A stretch of 64,000 bases of DNA from Ligula intestinalis (Eukaryota; Platyhelminthes; Cestoda; Diphyllobothriidea; Diphyllobothriidae). Where the stretch lies: contig JAYGXS010000001.1 in NCBI GenBank assembly GCA_036362985.1, positions 38,869,572-38,933,571 on the forward strand. Direction: 5' to 3'. The notes under the pieces are model-generated. The model did not search any database. It had not been told where the DNA came from and saw nothing but the letters and a program-made list of their open reading frames with translations. Shown piece by piece: positions 36,001-48,000 of the stretch. A program made the translations under genes and the position numbers. Position 1 is the first letter of the stretch. Every line of letters starts with the position of its first letter.

Positions 36001-39000
36001 CCACTGCAGTCTGAGACAGCAGAGTTCTGGACATCAGAAAGATCTCTCACCTTTTACCTAACACATGGGACTTGACCTGATGATTATAGTGCTCCAAGTA
36101 CAACCACTACTTAGATCAGGCATCGGGCACGTATGGCTCGCGAGCCAGGCGTGGCTCTTTTCATGATTGCATCTGGCTCTATCAGATAAAATTGGAATTA
36201 GAAACTTCAGATTTGAGATTTTGGTTCCTCCAATGACGTGCCACCGCCGATACGCATAGCGGAATTAATTTAACCTCGACTGAAATATACTTCCAAATAT
36301 AAGCATTCTTGGCTCTCTGAGTCAAAAAGGTTCCCGACCTCGGACTCAGACGCTACACTATGCAACTTTGCAGGACACAGTGTGTGTGTGTGTGCGTTGA
36401 TTTCATGGAACAGGGGTTTTCCGGTGAAAGTCACGCGATTTCATGAATTAGCAAACCTACTGTAATTGCCTTCCTACTCTCCCGTACAACTGTTCAAGAA
36501 AATTATGCACACATGGGAAAAGCGACGCACTTGAAGCAAGTCAATGTGGTCGGGCCCATCAAAGAGCGCGCCAAGACGAGGGACCGAGGAGATGGGGGAA
36601 GAGGCCGGAGACGAATTGATCGGGCATTCCTGCAGATGGCCGCCGGCATTGGGCCTACCAGGCTCGTCCGGAGGACGCAGTGTCTCCCCCGAGACGGAGG
36701 GACTGACGTCAAGGCAGGGGTACAGGGAGAAGTCAGCATGACTTATCCACTGCTCGATGGCTCGAGCAGTATGCAGCAGGTGGCAGGTCGTCACCTCCGA
36801 TAAGAACTCGCTGAGGCGGGCGCAGAGGTCATGATTGGGCGCAAAGTCAATTTCGAAGAGGCGTGGGCTGCGAACCCAACGCGAGAGGAACATCATAACT
36901 CTGAAAACAAAAGGGAGAAAAATATGAGAGTATAAGAGTGAAGCTTTTAGCCAATACCTGTGTCACCAGTATGGTAAATAATTGCATAAGTTATACTACT
37001 AGCTACCTGTTGGCAGCCTGTAAATATCACGCAGTTATCCCACATTGGCTGACGGACTTTGCCCCAAATATTTACATCAAATTACGGTCTGCGCCCGTAT
37101 ACTGATCCAGTCCGAGTTAGAACTTAATTTCTGAGGAAATTAAAAAAAGTTACAAGTTCATTTACAAACGCCAAAACCAACCGGAAACTGACGACCAGGA
37201 TTCGACCGTCTGACAAGAGTCCCATTATCCGTCCGTTACCACTGGCAGTCTAGAACAAAAGCAGGCCATCGCCTTTGTTGTCAAACAATCAGACGGGGCG
37301 ACGGAGTAAGATCGCACGGGTGGTTACCGAGACGTAGGAATCCGGTCGGTCACGAGGTGCGTCAAGCTCAGTCTAGCCTTTCCCCCGCTCCTCGACAGTT
37401 CGAGCGTCTATTCCGACGACGTCCACCGTGTGATACACAGCGTGGTGCTGTAGGGACGGTGGCTTACGTGTGGATTTGTAGCGGTCTAAGCAGTGGGTGT
37501 GCTGGGATCACTACAATCATCAGGCCAAATCCCAGGTTGAAGACGAAGGCCACATGTGAGAGAGATTTATTGTGTACAGAACTCCTTATTTCTGGCACAG
37601 GCGACAGTGACCACGGGTGAAGCCAGGGCTAGTGATGGCTGCGTCTAGCCAGACCTGAGAGAAAATGAGACTGATGGCAGCTGCTTAAACAGGTCCAACT
37701 GTCCTCCATTTGGTGTGTGCGTGTGTGTGACGCTACCCCAGGGGGTGTCTGGCTGGCTAGTAGCCCTTGTTGGATCCGGAGCCCCGCCGGGTGGGCCTCA
37801 ATCCCGGTGGCGAGGAGAAGTAGTCGGAGCAGCATGGTCGGGAGGGGCTGCTCCGTCATCAAAAACACAGATGGAGAGGAGGGGAGATAGACCCACCGTA
37901 GGGAAATTGGTGAAGCAGACCTTGGACGCCATGAGGGCGGATGAAAACGCGACGAAAACGCGTCTGCTGTGGTCCCCACGCCAGAGGTGTCGTGTCTGGT
38001 GGCGTAGGCTCCGTCGGCCGTGGGTGGGGGAAAGGTAGATGTTCAATTGACGCTTGGGCAGCCGCGACAACCTGGAGGCAGGTGTGCATCTGTCCGAGCG
38101 GATGTCAGTCAAGTGTCTGCTGGTCAGCACGTCTGAAAGCGCTGACTGAGTTATTGGATGACCTTGAGGCAGCTGGACTTGAACAATGACGCCGGACAAC
38201 GCAATGTTGGGCGTCGGCTACAGATTAATTTAAAACGAGATTAGACTTGCGATGCCTCTATCGCACAGGCTCTTCCTTCACTAGCCCCGGGCCCGGTATC
38301 AAAACAGAGACAAAAAGACCAGAGGTGGGCTTGGGGGCAGGCAGTCAGAGCTGTCACCACGCCTGACTCAGATCCAACAGAGTGGAAGTGACAGAAAAGC
38401 CAGAGGTGACTGGTGCAGCATGAACCTGCAGCTACGACGGCCAGCAACGCTCCTCCCCCATCTCCCCCTATTGGGCATTGTTTATGGGAACGGAACCCGG
38501 ATAACGCCTGCCATACCCTGACCTGGGCCCCCTGTTGGTCCAGCGCATCTATCAAACGATCCGGTTAGGGTTCGCTTTCAACTTACAACCATGCACAGTG
38601 CAGGTATCTGAAAAGTCACTTAGAGGCGAACTGCACACGCGGCGTCTAGGCAGATCAAATCACAGCATACCAGTCATTCAAGGTAAACTAAACAGCTGGA
38701 AAAAAGGTTATTTTTAGCTGACGCTTCATTGACAAGTCAGACATCGAGGCGGTTGCAAAACATCCGCCCACAAGGATAAACAGAACTTATGAACTACAGA
38801 GATTGAACAGAATATAGAAAAGACAGAACGCACAAAAACACATATACACTTCAACGCTTAACAACTAACCTGCTCTGAACTCGAAATTTGTAGCCTGACC
38901 GAAAGCGGCGTAGCATATGTTTTGCCGGCGACTCTAGTTTTCCGCGCAATCTATCAACCTCAAACTCCTGTGGTTCGAAGGTGGGATCGGGGACATTGAA

Positions 39001-42000
39001 GCGTTCGATAAGGAGGCTGAGCAACTGTTCCGGTGTGAGGTAGCGTCGGTAGGAGAGCAGGAACGCATTCACACCAGCGGCGTCAAAGTAGGTCGGGTAG
39101 GTGAGGCGTTCAACCAGCTTTTCTACGGTGGCAAAACGGATCTGTGGGATGGCGGGTCGGGAGGAGAAGGAAGGTGAGGAAACAACAGCTGGGGTGGTGG
39201 TGGTGGTGGTAGTGCTGGCGGGGACTGGGGTTGTGGCGCGAGCAATCGCAGCGACCGTAGCAGTGGGTGGGGGTGTGGGCACCAGGGAGGAGGAGGTTTC
39301 AGACACAGCGGAGGCTGCCTCATCAATCTGGCTGGAGGCTGTGGGAGTAACAGGCTGCTGCTCCGTCTCCTGTAAGAGCTCATCTGGCAAAGCGAACATA
39401 TCCTCCTCGTCCGTCAGGCCGAGATCGGCGAGATCATCTTCCAGCAGGTCGTCTGTATAACCGGCCAGGGTTGCCTGGGCGCTGCCAAGGTTGGGCGACC
39501 GTATGGAGGGTGTCAAGGAGGGTTGCTCAAAAACAATGACATTGGGGGTGTCCGGTCGTGTAAATCTAAGAAAGGGCAAAAAGCAGTACAAAAGACGCTC
39601 ATAATTGTCAGGCCTCTGGTTTCCGAGAAAATGACCTTGAAGTAACAGTTCCACAGTAGATTCCCTATTTCATGAAATGACAACTGCGATTCTGAAATAT
39701 GTTTTTGACTCCAAAATATCACTTGAGTAGGGTAGTAAAATTGTTAATCTCGAGATATTTCAGTCGAGTCAGGATGCCGGCTTTTGAGCAACCAAAAAAT
39801 CACATTCTGTACAAAATGGCCATTTAGGTAGTATGACCTGCTATCATCGTTGATTTTTGAGACTTATAGATTCAAGTATATTGTACGGAATAAATGCACA
39901 CAAAAATATTCTTCCTTGTCTTCGGTTAGTAGCAAGGCGCGCCTTCTTACATATTTTATGCTTGAAGAAAGGGTAAGGTAAAGATAAGTTACCAGCCCAG
40001 ACCACGTCCATGTGCATCTACTCCTGTACTTGCTCCCGTGGAACAGGTTATATTGGTCGCTCGAGCCGACACCTATACAAAAGAATAAAGGAACACCGCC
40101 CGACCTGGCTGAGAAAAGGCGAAGCCAGGAACACAAACAGCTCTAATCTGGCGCACATGGCTGATTCCGAACATCGGGTGGACCGCAGCGACGCTTTCCG
40201 AGTGACCTACATGGTACCACCGAAATTATCCAAAGTTCCTTGGTCAGCGCCTGCTAGTAATAGCAGAAGCGACTGCTATCAGGTTTATGAAGCCAACGTT
40301 GTGTGCGTAAAAGATTTTCGTGCAAGCTCCACATCTGGCGTCGCCGGCAGTCACTTAGCGGTATGCACTCATCCGCGCTCTGGTTGGCTCCCGCTTGTAA
40401 AAATAGACGAACATTATGGACCGCTTGTTTAAATTTTACCCCTTCCATATAAAGGTATTGGCCTGAAGAAAATTGATCGAAAGTGCACGTACGCTCGCCA
40501 AACTAGTCTTCTGACTTCCTAAACTGTCCAATAATTTTGAACCCTACCGGTTGTTATATTGCATCTAATAAAAAATCACACATTTCACTACGTTATGAAA
40601 GAGTCCTATAATTATCGTATAATTTTGCGTGGGATGTGGCTACTGTTGTATACATTATAAGCGACATTAATCAATTTACGGATACGATGTAATGCAAGGT
40701 GAAAATTTCTCGGCCTTAAAAGAGTTCATAATTAGAAACTTTTGTAAAATTGAAAGGTACTCCTTCTTCATACATACAAATATCGACGATGAAAGCGTAA
40801 TTTACTACCACATGAGAACAATAAAAAATTCTGTGAAATATACTTGAATTTACAAATATGTCAGAAACCAACGAGAAAAAAGCCATGCTACTTTAACAAT
40901 TATTTTCATTACCAGGTGGTCAGAATGAAGCGCGTTCAAAAGCCGAAAAAGGGATGAACGCAAGCCTCTGCTTTGATGAGGCTAAACGGACAACTAGATA
41001 ACGTACTTGTATTTGTCGGGAGTAGGCAGCCGAAGGGGAATTTCGAGTTTTGGAAGGGTGCGAAGGTAGAGATCGAAGATTCTGAAAAGGAAAAGAAAAG
41101 GAGAGAAGTTATACATCCAGGTCAGAAGGCAAAGAAGTTAGGTATCCGAGGAAGATGTTAGAGAGCTTGCTCATACTAATAACAGCTGGTGAATCACGGG
41201 ATTTAGCTAGAACACCAGCGCTTTAATTTGGAAGTCGGTCGCACAGACTCTGCCGACCGCGAAAACGTTGCAGGCAGGCAGGCAAGTAGCCCTTTTTGGA
41301 TCCGGAACCCCGCCGGGTGGGCCTCAATCCCGGCGGCGAGGGGGAGGAGGAGCAGCATAATCAGGAGGGGCTGCTCTGTCATTAAAAAAATAGATGGAGA
41401 GGAGAAGAGATGGATCCACCATAGGGAGGTTTGGTGTAGCAGACCTTGGCCGCCCTGAAGGCGGGTGGGAACGCGGTCGAAGACGCGTCTGCTGTGGTTC
41501 CCAAAACGTTGCAGGCATTACCAGTGGCGGGGGGAAGCTGACATAAGTTAAAATGGTGTGTTGAATTGTTCGAGGGGTGTCGAGTGTTGGGGCCCCCTTG
41601 CTGCGTGGCCGCAGGGTGGCGTGTTCAAGCGGCTCTTGAGAAACTGCGACTAGTTGAGCCCGTGCGTGCGCACGTTTATGTGTGAATGAACATCGATCAA
41701 GCGGTTTAAGGTCAGCAAGTGGGAACAGTCGCCTGCAAAGACACATGACCTTGAGGTAGTTTGCATTGAACAAGTAAGCATTGTTGGTTGTCCGCCACAG
41801 GAGCGACTCGTCAGGACAGCCTGCAAGCGAATCAGTTAGGCTGACTCCTAATACTCGGATCCGACCCCCGAGTTGGTCCAGCGCATTTACCATGCTGCCC
41901 GGTTAGGGAGAACCAGTGCCCTACCAAAAATTACTTCGCAGCCAAATCTCGATTCCAGTGGTTTGCCGGTAGGGCCTCCGCTTGTTTGTAGTAGAGAACG

Positions 42001-45000
42001 ACATCAACAGCCCAAGTTCAGCCCTGTTGGGTCTGATTGTTGTTGCTCGAAGATGTGCCCATTGGCCGATTAGTGCACAGTTAAGCCCTCATCAACTGTG
42101 AAGCGGTTACACAAAACCACTGAACGCCTCCTTTTTTCTGTGTAGTTGACGGAAGCGCCAACTGTGTGCTTTTCGCCCGGAATCACGTCTCTGGCCAGAC
42201 TGCACAACACTTTAGATCAAAGTCCCCTGATGAGCAGCGGGAAAGAGAATTCAACAGTATGAGAAAGGAGAACAAGGAGAAATGTTTGCAGGGGCTGTTA
42301 GGGGAGGGGAGGGAGGCAAGTGCCTGCGGACATAATTATCATCAGTCGAAGAGGAATTGCGCACCTAGAATGACCGGGTGCGGCGCATTTAATGGCAAAC
42401 GGCTGTTCCGAAAAAGATGGACCAGATAGCACTAGGCCTGTGGACAGGGAGGGAAGACCCTGATAACTGTCCGCGCACATACACACACGCACACTACAGG
42501 GCTGTCCCAGCTCGTATGTGTGCGCGCACCATCGGTTGACGTCAAAATCAGATGGAAGAGAGAGAGGGAAATTTTTAACTAGGGCTGCAAGTCACGTGGA
42601 AGACAGCCAAGAACCCGCAACGAATAAGCGATAGAACCGATGTTTTGGCCGCTTCATTTCTGTATTAACCCGGCAGAGCAGAGGTGACGTGTTTTTGATG
42701 ACGGAACAGCCCCTCCCGGCCACGCTGCTCCGACTCCTCCTCCTCGCCGCCGGAATTGAGGCCAACCCTGGACCTCTCTTGTACTGCTCGTTCTGCCGAA
42801 TCCGCCTGGGCCGCCGCGACTGGTCTGTACGTTGCGGCTCCTGCAATGGTTGGCGCCATCTCCGCTGCAGTGGCCTCGCCAAAGCTGCCGATTGGTCGCC
42901 CGCCTTCGCGTGTCCCAGCTGTCCCGTGCCCCCACCGATCACCATGCCTCCAGCTCGTCCTGTCCTGAACCCAAATCCTCTGGTCTCCGACCTTGCCTCA
43001 CCACCTGGTCTTAAGATCTTACAATTCAACGCCAACGGCCTCCTTGGGAAGCTTGACCAGCTACTGGCCTTCATGCGTTTGCACAGCATAGCTGTGGCGG
43101 CTATCCAAGAGACAAAGTGGTCTAACTCCACTAAGGTCCCTTCCTGTGCCGATTACACGAATGTCCGTCGCGACCGCGGCCGCAACAAAGGTGGAGGCTT
43201 GGCCTTCCTGGTGAACAAATCCATTGCCCATCACCAGCTACCCCTGCTTGTAGCCGATACCACGGAAGTACTGGCGATGTTCCTTGACATTGACCCGGCG
43301 CCGCTAACCGTCGTGAACGTGTACATCCCTCCAACTTCCAGTTGTTCTTCCGGTTTCACTGCCTCTATCGCTCCCTACTTACCTTCTGGAGACAGTTTGG
43401 TGCTAGGGGACTTCAACGGCCACCATGACCTGTGGTGTTCTAACTTGGCAGCCGACCCCCGAGGAGAAGCTCTGGCTGATGAAATAGAACATGCCCCCTT
43501 TGCCGTTCTCAACGAGAACAGCCAAACGCGGCTCCCGACCAACGGCACCTCCAGCTCGTCCGATGTTTCCCTCGCCAGCCTCAGCCTGGGTAGCGACCAC
43601 CTCCCCATTGTGCTCGAATTGGCCACCGCCGCCGAGCGTATCCAGGCCCCAAACCGGCACTTCATCAATTTCAAGAAAGCCAATTGGGCAGCGTTCACGA
43701 CCGAATGCGAAGTCAAGATCGATGGCCTACCGCCTCCCACACGGCGAGCCCTTCGTCGACTACTCCTGGCAGCAGCAAGTCACCACATCCATTACGACCG
43801 CATTCCACTTCTCCGTCCTAACTATCCGCCCGAAGCCTCCCGCCTGGAACGAGAGAGAGACGAAATACGAGCGCGTGATGCCAGTGACCCGCGCGTTGGC
43901 GAACTGAATGGCATAATCACTAAGACTATCAACGATGGCAAACGCCAATGCTTGCATGAACTAGTTTCAGGTTGCAATTTCAGCGGCAACTCAGCTGCCA
44001 CTTGGAAGCTTTTACGCAACCTAACCAAACCCCGGGCTGATACATCTAACCAGTCTATTAGCTTCGGGGACGGCAAGTTCATTTCCAACAACGGTAAGAT
44101 CGCCGCGAAGATGAACAAGTTGTTCTCGCCCCGCTCGGCGCCCAGTCCCAAAAGCCAGCGCTCCCTTCTTCGTCTCCTCCGTTAAGCCCCGCCCCAGACA
44201 TTTCCATTTCGGCTGATGCCATCCTCACAGCCGTCAAGAAAATGAGAGCTTCGAAAGCCTTAGGATCAGATGGTCTGGCGCCTATCCATGTGCGCCACAT
44301 CGGCCCGAAGGTGGCTGACTACCTTACCGCCCTCTTCAACCATCCCCGATTACTGGCGCCAGTCGATCATTACCCCCTGGAGAAAGCGGGCAAGAACCCC
44401 CGCCTAGCAACCTCTTATCGTCCGATTGCCCTCCTCAGTCCATTGGCAAAGATCCTGGAACGGCTTGTCCACCCAATTCTGACGTCTGTGGCGGAAGTAT
44501 CTTGTCACCAACATGGTTTCCGATCCGGTCGTGGGACTACAACGGCGCTTTTCGAGCTCAGCGACGCTATCCTCGAGGGCTTCAATCAACAGAAGCCCGC
44601 TTCGCGGACCGTAGCAGTCTCAATTGACCTGTCAAGAGCCTTTGACTGCGTCCGCCGCGATCAGCTCCTGCAGGACTTGGTCTCACTGAACGTCCCGACT
44701 GGCCTGGTTCGATGGTTGGCGGCTTACATCCGTGGCCGTCACGATCGTGTCCTTTTCCGGGGAGCTCTCTCTAAGCCCCGTAAGCAGACATGTTGCGTCC
44801 CTCAAGGCTCTCTGCTCAGCCCGACGCTCTTTAACATCTACATGCGAGAGCTCCATATCCCCCCAGGCACCTGTGCAAGTGGTATCCTACGCGGACGATG
44901 TTTCGCTCTTTTGCCGGCACCATGACATCGATCAGGCTGCACATCTCCTCACGGAGTTCATGCCTGTTGTCGAAAACTACCTAACCCAGCGCGGAATGAC

Positions 45001-48000
45001 GATATCGGCAGCCAAGTCGTCCGTAACTGTTTTTACGCTTGATCCGAAGGAGTTTAATCGTCACCCGGTCATCACCGTCAATGGGGCGTCCTTACCGCTC
45101 GTCTGCAAGCCCAAACTCCTTGGTGTGCGTTTTGATCCGCTTTTCACGTTCGCAGACCATGCCAGGGAGACCACAAGCAAAGTAAGCCGCTGCACCAAGG
45201 TCCTCAAGGCTCCAGCAGGCACATCCGGCGGCTGCGCGAAAGAGACTTTGTCGACTGCTTTCAAGGCGCTGGCCAAGCCGCACCTCACTTATGCGGCATC
45301 AATCTGGTCTCCTATGATGAGCTCTTCCAGCCTCCGCCGTCCCAGTCAGCACAGAACGCTGCCCTCCGCACGATCACGGGTTACTATAAAATGTCGCCTA
45401 TAGATCATCTGCATGCGGAGGCTTCTGTTCTACCGGTCGCCCATCACAACACTCTCCTAAGTCAGCAGTTCTGGTGGAGTTATTCGCAACCCGGCCATCC
45501 CAATCATCACCGTTGCTGCGCTCCCGAGCCCTGCCGCAACGTCCGGCCGTCTATTCGAGCACTCCACAAGGAAGCTGTTGCCTCGTCTCTCGCGGATCGT
45601 CCTGTTGATAGCTCTGCCACCAAGACAGGCTTCCAGCGTCTCCACCAGAGAGTCGTTGTCAAGGAGAACCGAGGTTACCGTTCCTCGGTCCTTTTGGGTG
45701 GCTATCCACCTCTGATTGCGGCCTCGGAACGACATCTCCCGATGGTCACTCGCTGTATCCTGGCGCAGCTACGCAGTATCTACTGCATGCTCCTTCGCCA
45801 GTACCAACACCGGCTCCACCCATCCATACCCGACTGCTGTCCCGACTGCGACGTCTCGCCGCATGACTGCCGTCAAATGTTCGCCTGCAGTTCTCGGCCA
45901 GGCACCCACCTCGGTCCCGCGGACCTGTGGCTCAAGCCGGTTGAGGTCGCGGCTTTTCTCCGTCTCCCAACTACTCCCAGTCTGGATTCCGGCGGGGATT
46001 CCTGATCCATCTATGGGCTAAGACACACACACACTAGCCATGATGAAGAGCCGTAAATTGACTTTTTGGCGGCGAGCCGGCTGTCCGCTCCGAGAACCAC
46101 TCAAAACCCCCCTACCCCTTCCGCGCCATATGAACTGCCTCCTGAAGTCACATAAAAGCAGCCATTGCCCCCTCTCCCACTGAAACACACACGCTCTCCC
46201 AAGACTGGTTTCTCCCTGCGTGGCGGTGTTGAACGTGCGATTTTTCCCTTGTGTAGAGTCAGACAATTTGGCCGACTGCCTTTGTTCTTCACTGTCTGTA
46301 TCCATTGTTGAGGTTTGTACTTCGTTTATCCTTTGCTATTTGTTTAATACAGTAGTCACCGGCTATTAAGCCCACCTCGGGCCCAGACCAAATTGGGCTT
46401 AATAAGCGGCGGGCATATTAAACGGAGAGTCCTAGTTCTTGATTAGCAAACGGAGGATAGGCACTATACATTACATACGCACTGTATTATGTGTAGAGCT
46501 TGGCTATGTACAAGAAAAGAATGCTGTTTGTCTGTATTTTACGTAAAAACAAAAGCAAAAAATTATTTGCGACACATAACCAGTTGCGCACGCAGAGAGA
46601 TGAGAATTTCACTCTATCCTGTTGGCAAATTGGGCTTTGTAGCCGGCGACTGGGCTTATTAGCCGGCGGATTTTGCTATGTTAAATTCCGTCCCAAGCTG
46701 ACTTGGGCTTAATACGCGGCTGGGCTTATTAACCGTCGGTTTCATAACCGGCGACTACTGTAGTACCGTACTACATTGATGGTTGTTTTCTTTGTTGTTT
46801 GACGTACTCAAGTCAGAAGTGATAAGTTTCGAAAGCATCTTTCCGACCTTCAGCGGATATCGTGTCGTTGTTGAAGCGGAATAAAAAGTACCCCTTCAGA
46901 ACAGAGGCTTTTACATGCGACAAAAAATCGAGTTTCTATGATAACACACGAAAAATACGGAATACCCAAAAACGTCGTTTGTAGGCCTGAGGTACCTTGC
47001 TTTCAAAATAACCCAAAACTCTCGGCAACAAGGGCTTGCGTCCTATGCGTTACAATGGCTTTTAATCGATATCATATACCTGTTATTCTTAAACGCATTC
47101 ACAAACATTTGACGTTGCTATAGCAGGGACATGCACGAAGTCATAAAATATGGTAATAAAATAGGAGCAACTAGCACACCTTTTTGCTAAACTACAGTGA
47201 CGACACACTCTAGAGCACAGGCTTCAGGCATAAGTTTAAAAACCCTTTGAATTAGCAAGTCCCGCCCAAAATTAGAATACAAGAAACGAGTGCGACTAAT
47301 AACTTCTCCCCACGTCATCTCAAGCCTCTTTATTGGGGATTTTTGCGAACGGCAAATCTCCAGACCTTTAATTGGAAGTAATACAGAAGTTTCAATCCTT
47401 TTAAGAACGTCTCTGTGAAGGCTTTAAAAACTTCGGACGAAACAGTTCGATAGGTTTTGATCCTGTATGATGGCCGCCATATCAAATAAAAAGGAAACAA
47501 GAAATGGCTGTCTGCCGCTAAACAGCACCTGTCACCAAATTAACAGGAAAAAATTCCCCAGCAGCTGTCAGAAAGCAATTTTGGCCGGAACTCCCTTTCC
47601 TCAGTGTCATTTTCTCGCTGCAAATTCAACCACGTGATACGGAAGCTGTGGCGCTCCAGTCTTCTATAAGCCCGGTGGACAGCAGGGTTTGGTAGGGAGA
47701 GTATATGCTGCAGTCTCTCTAACTTCGAAGGCTGGCGTCCTCAGAGACCGCCAGTTCGACCGCTGTTACCGACTATGTGCACCGTGGGAGCAAAGTGACG
47801 GCGACAACTAGCGCGTTAATCAGTTAAAGTGATAGCAGACTTGTACTGCATTTACTACTCTCTCTCCCTCTGTTCTCTCACAATCTGGGGCCGGTGTAAC
47901 GACAGAGTCAAGGGGTGCTAAGACGGGACTGGGCGAAGGTAGCTGGCGCAGCGTGAGCCCGCACCCAGGCGTGTAAACACATACTCCGACATACTCTTAG

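Larger units (their letters stand above)
35205..36110 (-). repeat. Composite repeat R with two LINE derivatives inside
   Basis: Reverse orientation relative to 20195. Flanks match 37475-38560 in the same order on the opposite strand (GACCGACTTCCACTCGGACG; GACGCAGTCACCACTAGC; CCTGATGATTATAGTG). Two LINE head-tail units lie in tandem at 35395-35655 and 35656-35868. Confidence 0.7.
42687..46034 (+). mobile_element. CR1-like LINE with 2A-like peptide, longest copy
   Basis: Order: 2A-like leader, PHD finger, apurinic endonuclease, RT, C-terminal Cys/His segment, (AC)n tail after GATCCATCTATGGGCT. The first ORF is open for 498 codons; frame breaks near 44170, 44870 and 45350 split the RT. The 5' UTR present in other copies is missing, so it is 5'-truncated just before the ORF. 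It lies in the SOS intron on the opposite strand. Confidence 0.9.

Noticed and set aside
39101..39460. Plus-strand frame rich in Val and Ser
   Set aside because: Antisense of the Thr/Pro/acidic linker in the SOS REM exon.
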